Positions 59,895 to 64,000 of a DNA stretch of 64,000 nucleotides are shown piece by piece. Position 1 is the first letter of the stretch; every line of letters begins with the position of its first letter. Origin of the DNA: Nocardioides alkalitolerans DSM 16699 (GTDB taxonomy: Bacteria; Actinomycetota; Actinomycetes; Propionibacteriales; Nocardioidaceae); contig NZ_AUFN01000011.1 of NCBI RefSeq assembly GCF_000426525.1, positions 496,001-560,000 on the forward strand, in the 5' to 3' direction. The notes below the pieces were generated by a model. That model saw only the letters and a list, made by a program, of their open reading frames with translations. It was not told the origin of the DNA and made no database searches. Made by a program: the position numbers and the translations under genes.

Positions 59895-60362
59895 ATGACC
59901 CACCTCTCCGACGAGCAGCTCGCCCACCTCGCGACCCTCAGCGGCCTCGAGTTCCTGCGCACCGCCTGGACGGTCCCGCCCGAGGAGCGCCCGCCCTTCA
60001 TCGGCGACACCCTGGGCATGGAGGCGCTCACGCTGGAGGAGGGCGTCGCCGAGTTCCGGCTGCCCACCGCGCCGCGCTGGTCCAACCCGCTGGGCTCGCT
60101 CCACGGCGGGGTCTGCGCGACCCTGCTCGACTCGGTGATGGGCTGCGCCGTGCACACGACGCTCCCGGCCGGCGTCGGCTACGGCACGCTCGAGCTGAAG
60201 GTCAACTACCTCCGCACGGTGCCCGTCGACGGCCGCTGGATCACGGGCCGCGGCACCACCATCCACGTCGGCCGGTCCACGGCCACGGCCGAGGGCCGGG
60301 TGCACGACGAGGAGGGCAGGCTCGTGGCGCACGCCACGACGACCTGCATGATCTACCGCTGA
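59895..60362 (+). CDS. PaaI-type hotdog thioesterase
   Basis: A 155-residue hotdog-fold protein with the PaaI-family core NPLGSLHGGVCATLLDSVMGCAV and ELKVNYLRTVPVDG. Such enzymes hydrolyse aryl- or acyl-CoA thioesters. The ATG at 59895 has a weak GCGAGA site. Divergence from an acyl-CoA synthetase suggests a shared regulatory region and related substrates. Confidence 0.9.
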   Translation: MTHLSDEQLAHLATLSGLEFLRTAWTVPPEERPPFIGDTLGMEALTLEEGVAEFRLPTAPRWSNPLGSLHGGVCATLLDSVMGCAVHTTLPAGVGYGTLELKVNYLRTVPVDGRWITGRGTTIHVGRSTATAEGRVHDEEGRLVAHATTTCMIYR

Positions 60363-60445
60363 GCCGCCGGGGTGGGGACTCACCCCCACGGGCGTGACCG
60401 GGGTCCGCGGGGAATGTCCGGGCACGCTGCGTCGCTGAGCCACGC

Positions 60446-61516
60446 ATGACCGATCTCTTCGAGCCCCTGACCATCGGCGCCTGGCAGGCGCCGAACCGCC
60501 TCGTGATGGCCCCCCTGACGCGCAACCGCGCCGAGGGCACCGTTCCCGGCGACCTCGCCGTCGAGTACTACGCGCAGCGCGCCTCGGCCGGTCTCGTGAT
60601 CACCGAGGGCAGCCAGCCCAGCGCCCGCGGCCAGGGCTACCTGAACACCCCCGGCTTCCACTCGCCCGAGCAGCTCGCCGGCTGGCGCCGCGTGGCCGAC
60701 GCGGTGCACGCCGCCGACGGCCGCATCGTCGCCCAGCTCATGCACGCCGGTCGCATCTCCCACCCGGACAACACCGGTGGCCAGGAGATCGTGGCGCCCA
60801 GCCCCCTCGCGGCCCCCGACGAGATGTTCACCGCCGCCGGTCCGAAGCCCTACCCGGTGCCGCGGGAGCTCACCACCGACGAGATCCCCGACGTGGTCGA
60901 GGAGTTCGTCACCGCCGCCCGCAACGCGGTGGAGGCCGGCCTCGACGGAGTCGAGGTCCACTCCGCCAACGGCTACCTGCTGCACCAGTTCCTCGCCCCC
61001 GGCTCCAACGAGCGCACCGACCAGTACGGCGGGTCGCCCGAGAACCGGGCCCGCCTGACGATCGAGGTCACGAAGGCCGTCGCCGAGGCGATCGGCGCCG
61101 ACCGCGTCGGCATCCGCATCTCGCCCGCCCACAACATCCAGGGCGCGACCGAGACCGACGAGGCGGACACGGACGCGACGTACGAGGCGCTCGTGGCCGG
61201 CATCGCGCCGCTGGGCCTCGCCTACCTCAGCGTGCTCGCCGACCCGAGCCTCGACCGCACGCAGCGGCTCCGCAAGGAGTTCGGTGGCGTCTTCATCGCC
61301 AACGACGGCTTCGGCCAGGTCACGACCAAGGAGTCGGCGCAGGCCATCCTCGACGACGACCTCGCGGACGCCGTGGCCGTCGGCCGGCTCTTCCTCGCCA
61401 ACCCCGACCTGCCGCGTCGCTGGCAGACGGGGGCGGAGCTCAACGAGCCGAACCCCGACACCTTCTACGGCGGCGGCGCCGAGGGCTACACGGACTACCC
61501 GGCGCTCGACGCCTGA
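60446..61516 (+). CDS. Old yellow enzyme family alkene reductase
   Basis: A 356-residue FMN-dependent ene-reductase of the NemA type. The FMN and substrate residues are visible in VMAPLTRNRA, QLMHAGRISH, and VEVHSANGYLLHQFL (substrate-binding His and Asn). It reduces activated double bonds in quinones, nitroesters or electrophiles. GGGAAT at 60410-60415 resembles half of a SigR promoter, but the downstream GTT is missing (GCT at the expected place). Confidence 0.93.
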   Translation: MTDLFEPLTIGAWQAPNRLVMAPLTRNRAEGTVPGDLAVEYYAQRASAGLVITEGSQPSARGQGYLNTPGFHSPEQLAGWRRVADAVHAADGRIVAQLMHAGRISHPDNTGGQEIVAPSPLAAPDEMFTAAGPKPYPVPRELTTDEIPDVVEEFVTAARNAVEAGLDGVEVHSANGYLLHQFLAPGSNERTDQYGGSPENRARLTIEVTKAVAEAIGADRVGIRISPAHNIQGATETDEADTDATYEALVAGIAPLGLAYLSVLADPSLDRTQRLRKEFGGVFIANDGFGQVTTKESAQAILDDDLADAVAVGRLFLANPDLPRRWQTGAELNEPNPDTFYGGGAEGYTDYPALDA

Positions 61517-61522
61517 GTCCTT

Positions 61523-61588
61523 CCCCCGTACGGCGGCGAGCCCCGCGACGACCAGGTCGTCGCGGGGCTCGCGTGCGTCGTACGGGGG
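61523..61588. terminator. Nested bidirectional hairpin between convergent genes
   Basis: An inner perfect 17-bp stem (61536-61552 with 61556-61572, 3-base loop) is framed by an outer 10-bp stem (61523-61532 with 61579-61588). It separates the alkene reductase from the acyl-CoA dehydrogenase gene. This is one of the longest perfect hairpins in the window. Confidence 0.8.
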
Positions 61589-61609
61589 TGCGGGGGCGTG
61601 CGGGGAGCG

Positions 61610-62767
61610 TCAGCCCTTCATGAGCTGACGGGCCATGACGATGCGCTGCACCTGGTTGGTGCCCTCGTAGATCTGGGTGATCTTCGCGTCGCGCATCATC
61701 CGCTCGACGGGGAAGTCGCTCGTGTAGCCGTAGCCGCCGAGCAGCTGGACCGCGTCGACCGTCACCTTCATGGCGACGTCGGAGGCGAAGCACTTGGCGG
61801 CGGCGCCGAAGAACGACAGGTCCTTGTCGTCGCGCTCCGACTTCGAGGCGGCGACGTAGACCATCTGCCGGGCGGCCTCCACCTGCATCGCCATGTCGGC
61901 GAGCATGAACTGGATGCCCTGGAAGTCGGCGATGGCCTTGCCGAACTGCTTGCGCTCCTTGACGTAGCCGAGCGCGAAGTCGAGCGCCCCCTGGGCGATG
62001 CCGACGGCCTGCGCGCCGATGGTCACGCGCGTGTGGTCGAGGGTGCGCAGCGCCAGCGCGAGGCCGGTGCCGGGCTCGCCGATGATGCGGTCCCCGGGGA
62101 TGCGGACGTCGTCGAAGAGCAGCTCGCGGGTGGGGGAGCCCTTGATGCCGAGCTTCTTCTCCTTCTCGCCGAAGGTGAAGCCGGCGTCGGACTTCTCCAT
62201 GATGAACGCGCTGACGCCCTTGCCGCGGCCGGCCTCGGGGTCCGTCACGGCGAGCACGGTGTAGAACTCCGACTCGCCGGCGTTGGTGATCCACGACTTC
62301 TGGCCCGAGATGACCCAGTCGTCGCCGTCGGCCCTGGCGCGGGTCTTCATCGAGGCGGTGTCGGAGCCGGCGTCGCGCTCCGAGAGACCGTAGGAGAAGA
62401 GGGCCTCGCCGCGGGCGAGCGGCGGCAGGTACTTCTGCTTGAGCTCCTCGGAGCCGCCCAGGATCAGCGGCATGCTGCCCAGCTTGTTGACCGCGGGGAT
62501 GAGGGAGGACGACGCGCAGGCTCGCGCGACCTCCTCGATCACGATGCAGGTGGCGAGCGCGTCGGCGCCCACGCCGTCGTACTCCTCGGCCACGTGGGGC
62601 GCGAAGAAGTCCGAGGCGACGAGGGCGTCGTTCGCCTCCTGCGGGAAGCGTGAGTCGGCGTCGACGGCCGCGGCGTACGGCGCGATCTTGTCGTCGGCGA
62701 CGGCCCGGACCGCCTCGCGCAGGGCCTCGTGGTCGTCGTTGATGCGGAAGAGGTCGAACTCGCTCAT
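61610..62767 (-). CDS. Short-chain (butyryl-CoA type) acyl-CoA dehydrogenase
   Basis: A 385-residue FAD enzyme. The catalytic base is E368 in IYEGTNQVQR, the position used by short-chain and butyryl-CoA dehydrogenases. Other marks are SYGLSERDAGSD and WITNAGESEFYTVLA. It starts at the ATG 62767 with GAGGAG seven bases upstream, 10 bases after hbd. The pair forms a short beta-oxidation or butyrate-type module. Confidence 0.93.
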   Translation of the reverse strand: MSEFDLFRINDDHEALREAVRAVADDKIAPYAAAVDADSRFPQEANDALVASDFFAPHVAEEYDGVGADALATCIVIEEVARACASSSLIPAVNKLGSMPLILGGSEELKQKYLPPLARGEALFSYGLSERDAGSDTASMKTRARADGDDWVISGQKSWITNAGESEFYTVLAVTDPEAGRGKGVSAFIMEKSDAGFTFGEKEKKLGIKGSPTRELLFDDVRIPGDRIIGEPGTGLALALRTLDHTRVTIGAQAVGIAQGALDFALGYVKERKQFGKAIADFQGIQFMLADMAMQVEAARQMVYVAASKSERDDKDLSFFGAAAKCFASDVAMKVTVDAVQLLGGYGYTSDFPVERMMRDAKITQIYEGTNQVQRIVMARQLMKG

Positions 62768-62777
62768 CGCGGGCTCC

Positions 62778-63632
62778 TCACTTGTCGTAGGTGTAGAAGC
62801 CGCGCCCGGTCTTGCGGCCGAGCAGGCCGGCCTCGACCATGCGGGCCAGCAGCGGCGGGGGAGCGTAGAGCTGCTCCTTGAACTCCTCGTAGAGCGACTC
62901 GGCGACGGCCTTCGTGGTGTCGAGGCCGATGAGGTCGGCGAGCGCCAGCGGGCCCTGCGGGTGGGCCGCGCCGAGCACGAGGCCACGGTCGATGTCCTCG
63001 GCCGTCGCGAAGCCCGACTCGAACATCCGGATCGCCGAGAGGATGAACGGGATGAGGAGCGCGTTCACGACGAAGCCGGCGCGGTCCTGGCAGTCGATCG
63101 GTTCCTTGCCCAGCGAGGTGACGAAGGAGCGCGCACGGTCCTTGGTGTCGCCGTCGGTGAGCAGGCTCGGCACGATCTCGACGAGCGAGAGCACCGGCAC
63201 AGGGTTGAAGAAGTGGATGCCCGTCACGTGCGTGGGGCGCTGGGTGACGACCGCCAGCTTCATGATCGGGATGGAGGAGGTGTTCGACGCCAGGATCGCG
63301 TCGGGGGAGGTCACGATCGCGTCGAGCTCGCGGAAGAGGGCCGTCTTGGCGTCCTCGTCCTCGACGATCGCCTCGACCACGAGGTCGCGGTCGGCCAGCT
63401 CGGAGAGGTCGGTCACGACCCGGATCCGCCCCATCACCTCGGCCGCGCTGTCGATCTTGCCCTTGGCCTCGGCGCGCTTCAGCGACGCCTCCAGCCGGTC
63501 GTGGCCGGCCCGGGCCCGCGCGTCGTCCGACTCGACGACCACGACGTCGTACCCGCCGCGCGCGCTCACCTCGGCGATGCCCGCACCCATCAGTCCGCAG
63601 CCGACGACGCCGACCCGCTCGATCCCGCTCAC
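62778..63632 (-). CDS. hbd: 3-hydroxybutyryl-CoA dehydrogenase
   Basis: A 284-residue NAD(P)-dependent enzyme. The dinucleotide loop GCGLMG is at residues 11-16, the catalytic histidine is in HFFNPVPV, and the C-terminal domain has GRGFYTYD. It lies in an operon with the acyl-CoA dehydrogenase, and the start GTG at 63632 has AGGAGG four bases upstream. The start codon touches an interrupted dyad that may be an operator. Confidence 0.94.
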   Translation of the reverse strand: MSGIERVGVVGCGLMGAGIAEVSARGGYDVVVVESDDARARAGHDRLEASLKRAEAKGKIDSAAEVMGRIRVVTDLSELADRDLVVEAIVEDEDAKTALFRELDAIVTSPDAILASNTSSIPIMKLAVVTQRPTHVTGIHFFNPVPVLSLVEIVPSLLTDGDTKDRARSFVTSLGKEPIDCQDRAGFVVNALLIPFILSAIRMFESGFATAEDIDRGLVLGAAHPQGPLALADLIGLDTTKAVAESLYEEFKEQLYAPPPLLARMVEAGLLGRKTGRGFYTYDK

Positions 63633-63676
63633 AGTTCCTCCTCGCGTTGGTACGCAGTACCGTAACGCGGGAACTG
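63632..63676. promoter_or_regulatory. 45-bp interrupted dyad between hbd and a TetR gene (putative operator)
   Basis: Three nested matching blocks on each side of a short centre: CAGTTCC (63632-63638) with GGAACTG (63670-63676), CGCGTT (63643-63648) with AACGCG (63664-63669), and GGTAC (63649-63653) with GTACC (63657-63661). The centre is three bases. Spacers differ slightly between arms. It covers the hbd ribosome binding site and a possible -10 box (TACGGT, minus strand). Confidence 0.6.
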
Positions 63677-63713
63677 CGTCCTCCCCAGTCGTCGACCCAA
63701 GGGATCCTGCCCC

Positions 63714-64000
63714 GTGTCCGCACCCTCCGCCCCTCCCGCCGGTGGCTCCGTCCGCGACCGCCTGCAGCGTGCGGCGTTCGACCTCTTCGACGAGCAGGGG
63801 TACGACGGCACGACCGTCGACGCGATCGCCGAGCGCGCCGGCGTGGGGCGCACGACCTTCTTCCGGGCGTTCCGGTCGAAGGAGGACGTGATCTTCCCCC
63901 ACCACGACGACCTGCTCGAGCAGGTGAAGGCCCGGCTCGACGCCGCCTCGCAGCGCCACAGCCTGCTCGCCGTCTCGGAGGCGTCGCGCCTCGTGCTGCG
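63714..64000 (+). CDS. TetR family regulator, 3' end outside window
   Basis: At least 95 residues are visible. The N-terminal helix-turn-helix is clear: RDRLQRAAFDLFDEQGYDGTTVDAIAERAGVGRTTFFRAFRSKEDVIF. The start GTG at 63714 follows no clear ribosome binding site. The gene is divergent from hbd with 81 bases between starts. A regulator of the hbd operon and of itself is the natural guess, through the dyad at 63632-63676. The ligand, probably an acyl-CoA, cannot be told from this part. Confidence 0.88.
   Translation, partial: MSAPSAPPAGGSVRDRLQRAAFDLFDEQGYDGTTVDAIAERAGVGRTTFFRAFRSKEDVIFPHHDDLLEQVKARLDAASQRHSLLAVSEASRLVL

Noticed and set aside
1..64000. tRNA genes, rRNA genes, insertion sequences, phage integrase or attachment sites
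   Set aside because: Inspection showed no transposase or integrase product, no cloverleaf-like segment in the gaps and no long direct repeats flanking a block. Small RNAs cannot be excluded by eye.

Overview
The window is high-GC actinobacterial DNA. It carries mycothiol metabolism (mca), a MoxR/DUF4129/DUF4350 type membrane operon and an FHA-ABC exporter. The gene neighbourhoods resemble both mycobacteria and Nocardioidaceae. A Nocardioides-like organism is my best guess, from protein style only. It looks like ordinary chromosome: no rRNA, tRNA, insertion sequence, phage or CRISPR array was seen.

Layout. (1) 1-2300, minus: three genes of a membrane operon (DUF4350, DUF4129, multi-pass protein), running off the left edge. 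(2) 2301-2813: a long leader and promoter region without a gene. (3) 2814-12458: the complete S10 plus spc ribosomal protein superoperon (rpsJ to rplO), closed by a strong terminator, then secY-adk-map (12671-15399) from its own promoter. infA-rpmJ-rpsM-rpsK-rpsD-rpoA do not follow, as in mycobacteria. (4) 15476-25498: a Ter stress cluster. It has two TerD paralogues around a coiled-coil protein, then CitE-like lyase, a four-domain phosphoribosyltransferase fusion and a HAD hydrolase, and finally an FHA-FHA-ABC exporter. This matches the predicted Ter-linked pathway for an unknown nucleoside-like metabolite and is the most interesting system here. A Bax-inhibitor-1 family gene with a SigR/SigH-type promoter follows. 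(5) 26599-29178: SGNH hydrolase and cystathionine beta-synthase. (6) 29344-33062: an OpuC-type osmoprotectant ABC transporter, followed by an orphan LuxR-type regulator. (7) 33783-49937: mixed housekeeping and accessory genes (TauE/SafE, YihY, YigZ, YchJ, MFS efflux, DinB-like, MoxR plus vWA pair, DJ-1/PfpI, a methyltransferase and B12-binding-like group, prolyl oligopeptidase, UbiB-like kinase, MsrA). (8) 50038-58194: metB, an orphan GlmL/MutL-like ASKHA protein, AI-2E-family permease, threonine dehydratase, greA, DUF4307, mca, a small membrane protein and thioredoxin. cbs, metB, greA, DUF4307, mca and the small membrane protein keep the order known from Mycobacterium tuberculosis, but about 21 kb lies between cbs and metB. 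(9) 58277-64000: acyl-CoA synthetase, hotdog thioesterase, old yellow enzyme, acyl-CoA dehydrogenase, 3-hydroxybutyryl-CoA dehydrogenase and a TetR regulator cut by the right edge.

Regulation visible in the DNA. Many genes have a TAnnnT hexamer placed 6 or 7 bases before an ATG or GTG with no Shine-Dalgarno, which indicates leaderless mRNAs and helps choose starts. Two promoters match GGGAAC-N18-GTT exactly (Bax-inhibitor gene and msrA), pointing to a thiol-oxidative ECF sigma factor. A 45-bp interrupted dyad between hbd and the TetR gene is a likely operator. Strong hairpins close most convergent gene pairs.
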